Shown piece after piece: positions 15,795 to 23,542 of a DNA stretch of 64,000 nt. The notes under the pieces are model-generated. The model searched no databases, had not been told where the DNA came from, and worked only from the letters and a program-made list of their open reading frames with translations. Source of the DNA: Gemmobacter sp. (GTDB lineage: Bacteria; Pseudomonadota; Alphaproteobacteria; Rhodobacterales; Rhodobacteraceae); contig NZ_JAUCBS010000013.1 in the NCBI RefSeq assembly GCF_034676705.1, positions 1,438,501-1,502,500 on the forward strand, read 5' to 3'. The translations under genes and the position numbers were made by a program. Positions within the stretch are counted from its first letter, which is position 1. Each line of letters begins with the position of its first letter.

Positions 15795-16595
15795 ATGGCT
15801 CATGCAAAGAACCATGATTTCCACATCCTGAAGCCGTCCAGCCTGCCGTTCATCGGGGCTGTCAGCGCCTTCGTGATGCTGTTCGGCGCCGTCCTCTGGA
15901 TGAAGGGGGTGACCCCCTGGATGTTCGCCATCGGCCTCGTCGGCGTGCTGTACGTGATGTACGCTTGGTGGTCCGAGGTGGTGAAGGAATCGCAGGAAGG
16001 CGATCATACCGCGGTTGTCCGCATCGGCCTGCGCTATGGCGTGATCCTGTTCATCATGTCCGAAGTGATGTTCTTCGCGGCCTGGTTCTGGAGCTTCTTC
16101 AAGCACGCGCTCTATCCGATGGGGCCGCTGTCGCCGATCAAGGATGGCGTCTGGCCGCCGGCCGGGATCGAAACCTTTGATCCCTGGCACCTGCCGCTGA
16201 TCAACACGCTGATCCTGCTGTGTTCGGGCGCGGCCTGCACCTGGGCCCACCATGCCCTGGCGCATGAGAACAACCGCAAGGACATGATCAACGGCCTGGC
16301 GCTGGCGGTCGTGCTGGGCGTGTTCTTCACCATCCTGCAAGCCTATGAATACAGCCACGCCGCCTTTGGCTTTGCCGGCAACATCTATGGCGCCAACTTC
16401 TTCATGGCGACCGGCTTTCACGGCTTCCACGTGGTGATCGGCACCATCTTCCTGCTGGTCTGCATGATCCGCGCGATGAAGGGGCAGTTCACCCCCGAAC
16501 GTCACGTCGGTTTCGAGGCTGCGGCCTGGTACTGGCACTTTGTCGACGTGGTCTGGCTGTTCCTGTTTGCCGCGATCTACGTCTGGGGTCAGTAA
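15795..16595 (+). CDS. ctaE: Cytochrome c oxidase subunit III
   Basis: Subunit III of the aa3 oxidase, a seven-helix membrane protein that supports proton uptake and stability of subunit I. It begins AHAKNHDFHILKPSSLPF, as in Rhodobacter and Paracoccus enzymes, and contains the conserved EVMFFAAWFWSFF and HGFHVVIGT segments. The 266-residue length is normal. RBS-like GAGGGAA lies upstream. It closes the cta cluster and is followed by a GC-rich hairpin and surf1. Confidence 0.97.
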   Translation: MAHAKNHDFHILKPSSLPFIGAVSAFVMLFGAVLWMKGVTPWMFAIGLVGVLYVMYAWWSEVVKESQEGDHTAVVRIGLRYGVILFIMSEVMFFAAWFWSFFKHALYPMGPLSPIKDGVWPPAGIETFDPWHLPLINTLILLCSGAACTWAHHALAHENNRKDMINGLALAVVLGVFFTILQAYEYSHAAFGFAGNIYGANFFMATGFHGFHVVIGTIFLLVCMIRAMKGQFTPERHVGFEAAAWYWHFVDVVWLFLFAAIYVWGQ

Positions 16596-16638
16596 ACGCC
16601 CGCGGGGGCTTGCCCCCGGCGCGCGACAGAGTCACAAG

Positions 16639-16666
16639 ACGCGGGCCGAAAGGCCCGCGTTGCCGT
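16639..16666 (+). terminator. Hairpin between ctaE and surf1
   Basis: Perfect stem ACGCGGGCC / GGCCCGCGT with a GAAA tetraloop. The following TTGCCGTTT is only weakly T-rich, so it may attenuate rather than fully stop transcription into surf1. Confidence 0.5.
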
Positions 16667-16686
16667 TTGCAGGGGACCGCCGACCG

Positions 16687-17349
16687 ATGCTTCGCCGCCT
16701 GATCTTTCCGTTGTTGCTGGGCCTTGCTGGCTGCGGCACGTTGATCGGACTGGGGGTCTGGCAGGTGAACCGGCTGGCCGAGAAAGAGGCCGAACTGGCC
16801 GAGATCACCGCCCGCATCGCCGCCGCCCCCGCGCCGTTGCCGCCTGCGGGGCAGGGCACCCGCTATCAGCCCGTCACCGCCACCGGCGCCCTGTCTGGCA
16901 ATCGGCTGCGCGTGCTGGTCAGCCGCAAGCAGATCGGGCCGGGCTACCGCATCATTTCCGTGCTGGATACCGACGATGGCCGCCGCGTGCTGGTGGATCT
17001 GGGGTTCGTCGCCGAAGGCGCCCCGGTGCCCGAGGTGACGGGCCATGTGACTGTCACCGGCAACCTGCATACGCCTGACGAGGTTGACGGCTTTACCCCC
17101 ACCGCCGATCTGGCGCGCAACCTGTGGTTTGCCCGCGATGTGCCGCAGATGGCCATCGTGCTGGGCACCGAGGAAACCCTGATCGTCGCCCGCGACCCGG
17201 TGGTGGCGGGCATAGATCCGATGCCGGTGGATACCGCCGGGATCCCGAACGACCATCTGCAATATGCGATCACCTGGTTCCTGCTGGCCATCGTCTGGGC
17301 TGGCATGTCGGGCCTGCTGATCTGGCGCATGCGCCGCCCTGCGGCCTGA
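16687..17349 (+). CDS. surf1: SURF1 family protein (oxidase assembly, heme A insertion)
   Basis: SURF1 proteins bind heme A and help insert it into subunit I of cytochrome oxidase. The 220-residue protein has the family topology: an N-terminal helix containing GCGTLIGLGVWQVNRLAEKEAEL, a periplasmic domain, and a C-terminal helix (YAITWFLLAIVWAGMSGLLIW). The conserved NDHLQYAITWF motif starts the second helix. The ATG at 16687 follows AGGGGA and is preferred over upstream starts inside the ctaE/intergenic region. Position directly after the cta operon fits. Confidence 0.92.
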   Translation: MLRRLIFPLLLGLAGCGTLIGLGVWQVNRLAEKEAELAEITARIAAAPAPLPPAGQGTRYQPVTATGALSGNRLRVLVSRKQIGPGYRIISVLDTDDGRRVLVDLGFVAEGAPVPEVTGHVTVTGNLHTPDEVDGFTPTADLARNLWFARDVPQMAIVLGTEETLIVARDPVVAGIDPMPVDTAGIPNDHLQYAITWFLLAIVWAGMSGLLIWRMRRPAA

Positions 17350-17359
17350 GGAGACCTTG

Positions 17360-18748
17360 ATGAAATACGTATCCACCCGCGGCACGGCGCCCGACCTGTC
17401 CTTTGGCGAGGCGATGATGACCGGCCTTGCGCGCGACGGCGGATTGTATGTGCCGGCCACCATCCCGGTGATGAGCGCGGATGACATCGCGGCACTGGCG
17501 GGCCAAACCTACGAGGAGATCGCCTTTCGCGTCATGCGGCCGTTCATTGGCGACACTTTCGGCGATGACGAGTTCAAGGGGCTGATCGCCACCGCCTACA
17601 AGGGCTTTGGCCATGTTGCCCGCGCGCCGCTGAAACAGCTGGCGCCGAACCATTTCCTGCTGGAACTGTTCCACGGGCCGACGCTGGCCTTCAAGGACTT
17701 TGCCATGCAGCTGATCGGCCAGATGATGCAGGCCGCGCTGGCGAAATCGGGCAAGCGGATCACCATCGTCGGCGCCACCAGCGGCGATACCGGATCGGCC
17801 GCGATCGAGGCGTTCCGCGGCCTGTCGAACGTGGATGTGTTCATCCTGTTCCCGAATGGCCGCGTGTCCGAGGTGCAGCGCCGCCAGATGACCACGCCGT
17901 CGGAATCCAATGTCCATGCGCTGGCGATGGATGGCGATTTCGACGATTGCCAGGCCCGGCTGAAGGACATGTTCAACCATTTCGAGTTCCGCGATGGCGT
18001 GGGGCTGGCCGGCGTGAACAGCATCAACTGGGCGCGGGTGCTGGCGCAGGTGGTCTATTACTTTACCGCCGCCGTGTCGCTGGGCGCCCCGCACCGCAAG
18101 GTCAGCTTTACCGTGCCCACCGGGAATTTCGGCGACATCTTCGCAGGTTACGTTGCCAGGCAGATGGGCTTGCCGGTGGACCGGCTGGTCATCGCCACCA
18201 ACCAGAACGATATTCTGGACCGCGCGCTGCGCAGCGGCGACTATGCGACGAACGGGGTCAAGCCCTCGATCTCGCCGTCGATGGACATTCAGGTATCGTC
18301 GAACTTTGAACGCGCGCTGTTCCAGGCGCTGGGGCGCGATGGGGCTGCGGTGACCGCGCTGATGGAGGATCTGAAGGCCGGCGCCTTTCACATTCCCCAG
18401 GGCGCGCTGGAGGCTTTGCGCGCCACCTTCGCCTCGGGCCGCTGTTCCGAGGATGAAACCCGCGCCACCATCGCCCGCACGCTGGCCGAAACGGCCGAAC
18501 TGATCTGCCCGCATTCCGCCGTGGGCGTGCATGTGGCCGAAAGCCATCTGGGGACCGTGCCGATGATCACGCTGGCCACCGCCCATCCGGCCAAGTTCCC
18601 CGATGCGGTGGAACAGGCCACCGGCATTCGCCCGGCGCTGCCGCCCCGCATGGCCGATCTGTTCGACCGGCCGGAACGGGTGACGCGGGTGCCGAACGAC
18701 CTTGCCGCGCTGGAGGCGCTGGTCATGGAACGGACGGGCCGCGCATGA
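17360..18748 (+). CDS. thrC: Threonine synthase
   Basis: PLP enzyme that converts O-phosphohomoserine to threonine. The N-terminus KYVSTRGTAPDLSF is typical, and the PLP lysine is in LAFKDFAMQ at about residue 113. TGNFGDIFAGYVA provides the cofactor phosphate loop and GATSGDTGSAA the substrate-binding loop. At 462 residues it has the usual bacterial length. The ATG at 17360 has GAGGAG seven bases upstream; the TTG one codon earlier is unlikely. The stop overlaps the next gene (ATGA), coupling it to the M16 protease. Confidence 0.96.
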   Translation: MKYVSTRGTAPDLSFGEAMMTGLARDGGLYVPATIPVMSADDIAALAGQTYEEIAFRVMRPFIGDTFGDDEFKGLIATAYKGFGHVARAPLKQLAPNHFLLELFHGPTLAFKDFAMQLIGQMMQAALAKSGKRITIVGATSGDTGSAAIEAFRGLSNVDVFILFPNGRVSEVQRRQMTTPSESNVHALAMDGDFDDCQARLKDMFNHFEFRDGVGLAGVNSINWARVLAQVVYYFTAAVSLGAPHRKVSFTVPTGNFGDIFAGYVARQMGLPVDRLVIATNQNDILDRALRSGDYATNGVKPSISPSMDIQVSSNFERALFQALGRDGAAVTALMEDLKAGAFHIPQGALEALRATFASGRCSEDETRATIARTLAETAELICPHSAVGVHVAESHLGTVPMITLATAHPAKFPDAVEQATGIRPALPPRMADLFDRPERVTRVPNDLAALEALVMERTGRA

Positions 18749-20004
18749 TCCGCATCGAGACGCTGCCCAACGGCCTGCGCATTGCCACCGACCCGATGCC
18801 CCGGCTGGAAACCGCCGCCATCGGCCTGTGGGTGAACGTTGGCGCCCGGCACGAGGCCGAGGCGGAAAACGGCATCGCGCATTTTCTGGAACACATGGCC
18901 TTCAAGGGCACGGCGCGGCGCAGCGCCTTGCAGATCGCGTCCGAGATCGAGGATGTCGGCGGCTATCTGAACGCCTATACCTCGAACGAAAGCACAGCCT
19001 ATTATGCGCGGGTGCTGAGGGCCGATGTGCCGCTGGCGCTGGATGTGATCGCCGATATCGTGATGAACCCGGCGTTCGAACCGCGCGAGGTCGAGGTGGA
19101 ACGCGGGGTGATCCTGCAGGAAATCGGCCAGATGCTGGACACGCCCGATGACGTGATCTTTGAATGGCTGCAAGAGGCGGCGTTTCCCGGCCAGCCGATG
19201 GGGCGGTCGATCCTGGGCACGTCGGATCGTGTCTCGGGCTTTGACGCCAGCGACCTGCGCCGGTTCGTCGGGCGGCATTACCAGCCGGGCCAGATGGTGC
19301 TGGCGGCCGCCGGCGCGGTGGACCATGACGCCATCGTGGCGCAGGCCAGGGCGCTGTTCGGCGGGCTGGTGGCGCAGGCGCCCAGCAGCTTTGCCCCCGC
19401 GCGCTTTGCGCCCGGCGAACGCCGCGCCATCGAGGATCTGGAACAGGTCCACCTTGCACTGGCCTTTCAGGCCGAAGGCTGGCATTCGCCCGACCTGCAT
19501 GTGGCCCATACCTATGCCGGCATCATGGGGGGCGGCATGTCGAGCCGGCTGTTCCAGAAGCTGCGCGAGGAACATGGCATGTGCTATACGGTCGATGCCC
19601 AGTCCAGCGCGCACGAGGATGTCGGGCTGATCACCGTATACGCCGGCACGGGCGAGGATCAGGTGGGCGATCTGTGCCGCCTGACCATGGACGAGTTGAA
19701 GCGCGCCGCCGATGACATGACCGAGGCCGAGGTGGCCCGCGCCCGCGCGCAGCGCCGCGCCGGGCTGCTGATGGGGCTGGAAGGGCCGTTCGCCCGCACC
19801 CAGCACATGGCGCGCATGCTGGCGCTGTTCGGCCGCATCCCCGACATGCCGGAAATGGTGGCCGAGATTGATGCCGTGACGCTGGAGCGGGTCAAGGGCT
19901 ATGCCGCCGGGCTGGCGGAACGGGCGCAGATGGCGATGGCCGTCTATGGCCCGGCCGACGATGCCCCCGAGGCGGCGACCCTGCGCGAGAGGCTGGCCGC
20001 CTGA
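18745..20004 (+). CDS. M16 family zinc metallopeptidase (processing-peptidase-like)
   Basis: Peptidase of the insulinase/M16B family, related to the mitochondrial processing peptidase beta subunit. The inverted zinc motif HFLEH is at residues 46-50, with the downstream metal-ligand glutamate in ERGVILQEIG about 76 residues later. The second half-domain with the YAGIMGGGMSSRLFQ segment is complete, and the 419-residue length matches. Likely cytoplasmic since no signal peptide is visible. Overlaps thrC by 4 bases and the GNAT gene by one base, forming a three-gene unit found in many Rhodobacteraceae. Confidence 0.93.
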   Translation: MIRIETLPNGLRIATDPMPRLETAAIGLWVNVGARHEAEAENGIAHFLEHMAFKGTARRSALQIASEIEDVGGYLNAYTSNESTAYYARVLRADVPLALDVIADIVMNPAFEPREVEVERGVILQEIGQMLDTPDDVIFEWLQEAAFPGQPMGRSILGTSDRVSGFDASDLRRFVGRHYQPGQMVLAAAGAVDHDAIVAQARALFGGLVAQAPSSFAPARFAPGERRAIEDLEQVHLALAFQAEGWHSPDLHVAHTYAGIMGGGMSSRLFQKLREEHGMCYTVDAQSSAHEDVGLITVYAGTGEDQVGDLCRLTMDELKRAADDMTEAEVARARAQRRAGLLMGLEGPFARTQHMARMLALFGRIPDMPEMVAEIDAVTLERVKGYAAGLAERAQMAMAVYGPADDAPEAATLRERLAA

Positions 20005-20588
20005 TGCTGGGTCTGCGGCGGCGCACCGTCATCGAGACGCCGCGCCTGACGCTGCGCCTGCCGCAGCATTCCGACTACCGGGCCTGGGCCACGCTGCGCG
20101 AGGGGTCGGCCGCGTTTCTGACCCCCTGGGAGCCCGCCTGGTCGCCCGACCATCTGACGCGCCGCGCCTTTACCGGCCGGGTCGCCTGGGCCGCGCGGGT
20201 CGAGGGCGATGGCTCGGCCCTGCCGCTGTTCCTGATCCGCCGCGCCGACCGGGCGCTGATCGGGGCGATCACGCTGGACCATATCCGCCGTGGCCCGGCG
20301 CAGGCCGGGACCATGGGCTACTGGATCGGCCAGCCCCATGCCCGCAACGGCTATATGCGCGAAGCGATCGAGGCGCTGAGCCATCATGCCTTTACCCGCA
20401 TGGATCTGAGCCGGATCGAGGCCGCCTGCCTGCCCGAGAACGTCGCCAGCCGCGGCGCGCTGGAAAGCTGCGGCTTCAAGTATGAAGGCGTCGCGCAGGC
20501 CTATTTGCAGATCGGCGGGCGCTGGCGGAACCATGTGCTGTATGCGCTGCTGCGCCACGACCGGCGCGGGCGAACCGACGCCGGATAA
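20004..20588 (+). CDS. GNAT acetyltransferase, RimJ/RimL type
   Basis: Acetyl-CoA dependent N-acetyltransferase related to RimJ, which modifies ribosomal protein S5. The 194-residue protein shows the RimJ/RimL pattern: IETPRLTLRLPQHSDY at the start, the GYWIGQPHARNGYMREAIEAL acetyl-CoA segment in the middle and ACLPENVASRGALESCGF near the end. The true substrate in this organism is unknown. Starts in the stop codon of the M16 gene (TGATG). A convergent hairpin terminator follows at 20668. Confidence 0.87.
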   Translation: MLGLRRRTVIETPRLTLRLPQHSDYRAWATLREGSAAFLTPWEPAWSPDHLTRRAFTGRVAWAARVEGDGSALPLFLIRRADRALIGAITLDHIRRGPAQAGTMGYWIGQPHARNGYMREAIEALSHHAFTRMDLSRIEAACLPENVASRGALESCGFKYEGVAQAYLQIGGRWRNHVLYALLRHDRRGRTDAG

Positions 20589-20600
20589 GCCTGTGGTGGG

Positions 20601-20670
20601 CGGCGCAGGGGGCGCTGCCCCCGTCGCGTGCCGCGACTCCCCCGGGGTATTTTCAAAAAGGCAAAGGGGC
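20601..20670 (+). repeat. Intergenic hairpin/GGGTATTT element, copy c
   Basis: Three modules in a row: dyad GGGGGC-GCT-GCCCCC, dyad GTCGCG-TGC-CGCGAC, then CCCCCGGGGTATTTTC and AAAAAGGCAAAG. It lies just after the GNAT gene and touches the bidirectional terminator. The best preserved copy of the full architecture. Confidence 0.78.
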
Positions 20671-20691
20671 CGGGGATTTTCCCGGCCTTTT
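20668..20691 (+). terminator. Rho-independent terminator after the GNAT gene
   Basis: Perfect stem GGCCGGG / CCCGGCC with a six-base loop followed by TTTT on the plus strand. On the minus strand it is followed by a looser run (TTTGCCTTTTTG), so it could also back up the end of the RNA array. Confidence 0.75.
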
Positions 20692-20710
20692 GGTGTTGGA
20701 AAGGCGCGGA

Positions 20711-20785
20711 AACAAAACGGCGGCAGTCCCAGGGAGGAGGAGGGGACTGCCGCCGGGAACGATCGGCCCAGGGAGGAGGAGAGGG
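20711..20785 (-). ncRNA. CcsR/cuckoo-type sRNA unit 5 with terminal hairpin
   Basis: Last unit on the minus strand. Two hairpins present CCUCCUCCC in the loop; the first loop carries a one-base variant. The second has a 13-base stem CGGCGGCAGUCCC / GGGGACUGCCGCCG around CUCCUCCUCCCU and is followed by UUUUGUU, so it doubles as an intrinsic terminator of the whole array. Loop positions begin at 20767 and 20728 on the plus strand. Confidence 0.78.
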
Positions 20786-20829
20786 CCTTTCGCAACTGGG
20801 TGGGATGCGCGGGGCATCCCGGAAACTGG

Positions 20830-20897
20830 TGGCGACGACCCCAGGGAGGAGGAGGGGGCCGCCGCCGATGACGAAAGGCCCAGGGAGGAGGAGGGGC
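20830..20897 (-). ncRNA. CcsR/cuckoo-type sRNA unit 4
   Basis: Two hairpins with CCUCCUCCUCCCU loops, 39 bases apart (plus-strand repeat starts 20879 and 20840). Stems: GGGCCC / GGGCC and GGCGGCGGCC / GGGUCGUCGCC. It is 112 bases from units 3 and 5. The linker to unit 5 contains a GGGAUGC / GCAUCCC hairpin that could be a processing site. Confidence 0.78.
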
Positions 20898-20941
20898 CCG
20901 TCGCATTCTGGTCGGGATGCGCGGAGCATCCCGGAAACTGG

Positions 20942-21009
20942 TGGCGGTGATCCCAGGGAGGAGGAGGGGACCACCGCCGATGACGAAAGGCCCAGGGAGG
21001 AGGAGGGGC
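20942..21009 (-). ncRNA. CcsR/cuckoo-type sRNA unit 3
   Basis: Two hairpins with CCUCCUCCUCCCU loops at plus-strand repeat starts 20991 and 20952. The second stem is GGCGGUGGUCC / GGGAUCACCGCC with one bulge or mismatch. Almost identical in sequence to unit 4, including the GGGAUGC-type linker hairpin. Confidence 0.78.
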
Positions 21010-21053
21010 CTGTCGCATTCTGGTCGGGATGCGCGGGGCATCCCGGAAACTGG

Positions 21054-21121
21054 TGGCGGTGATCCCAGGGAGGAGGAGGGGATCACCGCCTTTGACGATC
21101 GGCCCAGGGAGGAGGAGGGGC
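21054..21121 (-). ncRNA. CcsR/cuckoo-type sRNA unit 2
   Basis: Two hairpins with CCUCCUCCUCCCU loops at plus-strand repeat starts 21103 and 21064. The second stem GGCGGUGAUCCC / GGGAUCACCGCC is fully paired. The linker to unit 3 has the GGGAUGC-CCCGC-GCAUCCC hairpin; the linker from unit 1 has a different one (GGGGUCAAGGCCCC). Confidence 0.8.
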
Positions 21122-21158
21122 CTTTCGTTGCCGTCCGGGGCCTTGACCCCGTAGAGAT

Positions 21159-21226
21159 GCGGCGATCCGAGGGAGGATAGATCGCCGCCGTGCTGCTGCC
21201 CCAGGGAGGAGGAGGGGACAGCCGCC
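21159..21226 (-). ncRNA. CcsR/cuckoo-type sRNA unit 1 (divergent second loop)
   Basis: First unit after the DUF1127 gene. Its first loop is canonical (plus-strand repeat start 21200). The second hairpin has a perfect nine-base stem GCGGCGAUC / GAUCGCCGC, but its loop reads UAUCCUCCCUCG, shorter in the CUCC repeats than the other nine. Spacing (33 bases) also differs from the 39 of the other units. Confidence 0.72.
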
Positions 21227-21232
21227 TGTTCC

Positions 21233-21460
21233 TTAGTTCACCGACTTGCCGTAGGCTGCTTCCAGCGCCACGCGGGTGATCATCGACCGGCTGATGCCGA
21301 GGTCCGCCAGTTCGCGGCCCGTCAGGCCATGCAGTTCGGCCAGGGTCTGCTTGTAGACCCGGTGCCGGCCCAGCGCCTCGCGGAAGGTGGCGAGCAGCGC
21401 CTTGACCGAGAAGCCGCTGGCAGCCTTGGCGTGGTGGGTGGTCGTCGATGCATAAGCCAT
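21233..21460 (-). CDS. DUF1127 protein, CcaF1-like, upstream of the CcsR array
   Basis: A 75-residue basic protein. Its C-terminal half has the DUF1127 helix-turn-helix-like pattern ELHGLTGRELADLGISRSMI. In Rhodobacter sphaeroides, a DUF1127 gene (RSP_6037, CcaF1) is co-transcribed with the CcsR small RNAs and its product binds RNA and affects their maturation. Here the gene ends seven bases before the first RNA hairpin, so the same arrangement is very likely. The ATG at 21460 is chosen by family length; the frame is open to 21562 but that part is unlike the family. The upstream region holds ATGCTGC repeats. Confidence 0.85.
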   Translation of the reverse strand: MAYASTTTHHAKAASGFSVKALLATFREALGRHRVYKQTLAELHGLTGRELADLGISRSMITRVALEAAYGKSVN

Positions 21461-21529
21461 GTCAGTCGTCCGGTTCTTTCCGTCCGGGTCGGCGTCGGTG
21501 CCGTCCCTGTTGACACCAAGATGGGGCAA

Positions 21530-21578
21530 ATGCTGCGTATGCACAATACACTGGGTCAACAATGCTGCCTTGCAGCAT
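21530..21578 (-). promoter_or_regulatory. Candidate regulatory region with ATGCTGC repeats upstream of the DUF1127/CcsR unit
   Basis: ATGCTGC occurs at 21530-21536 and 21562-21568, and its complement GCAGCAT at 21572-21578, giving a perfect dyad ATGCTGC-CTT-GCAGCAT and a direct repeat 32 bases away. Between them, on the minus strand, lies TTGACC (21559-21554). I could not fit a convincing -10 box, so a stress sigma factor promoter, as reported for the Rhodobacter locus, remains possible. Confidence 0.4.
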
Positions 21579-21736
21579 GTGCATGGCTAACGGGGCGTAA
21601 CCCCTTGATGCATTTCAGGCAGGCCGCGCAAAATGCGGGCAGTTGGTGAACAGCCCTTGCCCTTTTGGCCGTTCAGGACGACGTTTGGCGCGATTATCGG
21701 GCCGTGTTCTGCCTGAAAAACAATCGGAGGTTGCGA

Positions 21737-22807
21737 ATGCAGGTCACGCGCGAAAACGTTCTCGGGGTGCTGTCAAGCATTGCCCTGCCTGGCGGCGGCG
21801 ATCCGGTGTCGCGCGACATGATCCGTGCGCTGGCGGTCGAGGGCGGAGAGATTCGTTTTGTGCTTGAAGTATCGGGGGCCGATCAGGCGCGCGCCCTGGC
21901 ACCCGTGCAGGCCGAGGCCGAGGCGCGGTTGCGCGCGCTGCCGGGGGTGACGCGGGTTTCGGTGGTGATGACGGCGCCGACGGCAGGCAAGGCCCCGCCT
22001 GATCTGAAGATCGGGCGCCACCCGACGGCACCACAGCAGGCGGGCCCCCAGCCGGTGCCGGGCATTGCGCGGATTCTGGCGGTGGGGTCGGGCAAGGGCG
22101 GGGTCGGCAAATCGACCGTATCGTCCAACCTGGCCGTGGCGCTGGCGCGGCAGGGGCGGCGGGTGGGGTTGCTGGATGCCGATATATACGGTCCCAGCCA
22201 GCCGCGCATGATGGGGGTCAACCAGCGCCCCGCCAGCCCCGATGGCAAGACCATCAATCCCTTGAAAGCCCATGGCGTGACGATGATGTCCATCGGCCTG
22301 ATGCTGAAGGAAGGCGATGCGGTGGTCTGGCGCGGCCCGATGCTGATGGGCGCGTTGCAGCAGATGCTGGGGCAGGTGGCCTGGGGCGATCTGGACGTGC
22401 TGGTCGTCGATCTGCCGCCGGGGACGGGCGATGTGCAGCTGACGCTGTGCCAGCGCTATCAGGTGACCGGCGCCATCGTGGTGTCCACCCCGCAGGACGT
22501 GGCCTTGCTGGATGCGCGCAAGGCGCTGAAGATGTTCGACATGCTCAAGACCCCCGTGCTGGGCCTGATCGAGAACATGTCCAGCTTCTGCTGCCCCAAC
22601 TGCGGGCATGAATCGCATATCTTTGGCCATGGTGGCGTGCGGGCCGAGGCGGCGGCGCTGGATCTGCCGTTTCTGGGCGAGATCCCGATCAGCCTGGATG
22701 TGCGGCTGGCCGGCGATGCCGGAACCCCGGTGGCGGCGGGCGAGGGGCCGGTTGCGCAGGCCTATGCCCGGATCGCCGCGCAGCTGGTGGCCGAGGGCGT
22801 CGCCTGA
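21737..22807 (+). CDS. mrp: Mrp/NBP35-type iron-sulfur cluster carrier ATPase
   Basis: P-loop protein that binds and transfers Fe-S clusters to apo-proteins. An N-terminal MIP18/DUF59-like domain (about residues 1-80) precedes the ATPase domain with the deviant Walker A GKGGVGKST at about 117-125 and the switch region DLPPGTGDVQLT. The cluster-binding pair CPNC is at about 285. At 356 residues it is complete. The ATG at 21737 has GGAGG six bases upstream, which decides the start. Transcribed alone: a strong terminator follows. Confidence 0.94.
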   Translation: MQVTRENVLGVLSSIALPGGGDPVSRDMIRALAVEGGEIRFVLEVSGADQARALAPVQAEAEARLRALPGVTRVSVVMTAPTAGKAPPDLKIGRHPTAPQQAGPQPVPGIARILAVGSGKGGVGKSTVSSNLAVALARQGRRVGLLDADIYGPSQPRMMGVNQRPASPDGKTINPLKAHGVTMMSIGLMLKEGDAVVWRGPMLMGALQQMLGQVAWGDLDVLVVDLPPGTGDVQLTLCQRYQVTGAIVVSTPQDVALLDARKALKMFDMLKTPVLGLIENMSSFCCPNCGHESHIFGHGGVRAEAAALDLPFLGEIPISLDVRLAGDAGTPVAAGEGPVAQAYARIAAQLVAEGVA

Positions 22808-22841
22808 CGGGCGTTTCCGGGAAACCATGGAACCCGGCACA

Positions 22842-22875
22842 GGCCCCCGGACCGCAGCGGTCCGGGGGCCTTTTG
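22842..22875 (+). terminator. Strong rho-independent terminator after mrp
   Basis: Perfect 12-base stem GGCCCCCGGACC / GGTCCGGGGGCC with a GCAGC loop, followed by TTTTG. Confidence 0.9.
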
Positions 22876-23542
22876 CTGCCGGCTGGCAGGCGCCATGGAA
22901 TCCCATGGAATCCGGGGGCGTTCCGGCAGGGCAAAACCGGGTGGAAATGGAACCGGGGTGCCATTTCCGAATCAAGCGGATGTGTTCGCCGGTGATTCGG
23001 ATCCGAGTTGACGCGATGTTCGTGGTTTGATCTGATAATCACTATCCTGCGAACAGGCCCCGACTGTGGCGCAGATCCCACGCTGGGCATTCATGGAACT
23101 TGGGGCAATCCACCTATGGCAACAACATATGGTGGTCTTGGCCAAGGCGTCCGCTACAAATTTGATCCGTCACCGCCGTCGCCCTGGGAATGGGTGCCGT
23201 GCCTTCCCGTGCAGTTCCATGAAGTCCCAAAAAAGTCCTTGATGGACCAGATGTGCCATGCGAATGATTGGCCATCCGGAAACGGGAGCAGTGGACCACA
23301 AAAGGGGCGAACGAAACAGACCCCGACCTGAGGCAGGTTTCACAGGCTCTCCTCCCGGCAAAAACAAAAGACGGAACCAGTATCCGGCCAAGCAGCGAGC
23401 AGACACCCCCCCAGGTAGCAGCTCGGCCGGTCGACCCGGAAACGGGACAGAGGGCGGCGGATCGGGCAGTGGCAGCAGCCCGATCCGCCGTTGTCATTTC
23501 AAACCCCCGTCAGAGGGGCCAGAGGGACGAAAGGGCGCAGGC
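22876..23542. other. 667-base gene-free leader region upstream of mraZ
   Basis: No convincing gene. The region is less GC-rich than its surroundings. It holds: a direct repeat CATGGAATCC twice in a row (about 22891-22911); a perfect dyad GGAAATGG-N10-CCATTTCC (22943-22968); TTGACG at 23008 with GATAAT at 23034 (spacing 20, too long for a standard promoter); and a strong dyad GGCGGATCGGGC / GCCCGATCCGCC at about 23455-23490, 50 bases before mraZ. RNase P RNA often lies near mraZ in related genomes, but I see none of its conserved segments here. Confidence 0.6.

Noticed and set aside
20700..21220. Repeated AGGAGG on the plus strand as ribosome binding sites for small genes
   Set aside because: No start codon with a plausible protein follows them. 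The open frames here merely translate the repeat (PREEEGP-like), and the minus-strand RNA explanation accounts for everything.
20711..21226. CRISPR-like array of regularly spaced short repeats
   Set aside because: Each repeat is the loop of a hairpin, spacing alternates 39/73 bases, the sequence between repeats is itself repeated every 112 bases, and there are no cas genes.
23008..23039. Sigma-70 promoter TTGACG...GATAAT for mraZ
   Set aside because: The spacer is 20 bases, too long, and the boxes are some 500 bases from the gene. Not listed as a separate feature.
23008..23331. 107-codon frame upstream of mraZ
   Set aside because: No recognisable domain, no good RBS, odd composition. Treated as part of the leader region.
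22876..23542. RNase P RNA gene next to mraZ
   Set aside because: The conserved RNase P segments (for example the AGGAAAGUCCG-type core) are not found in either strand of the region.
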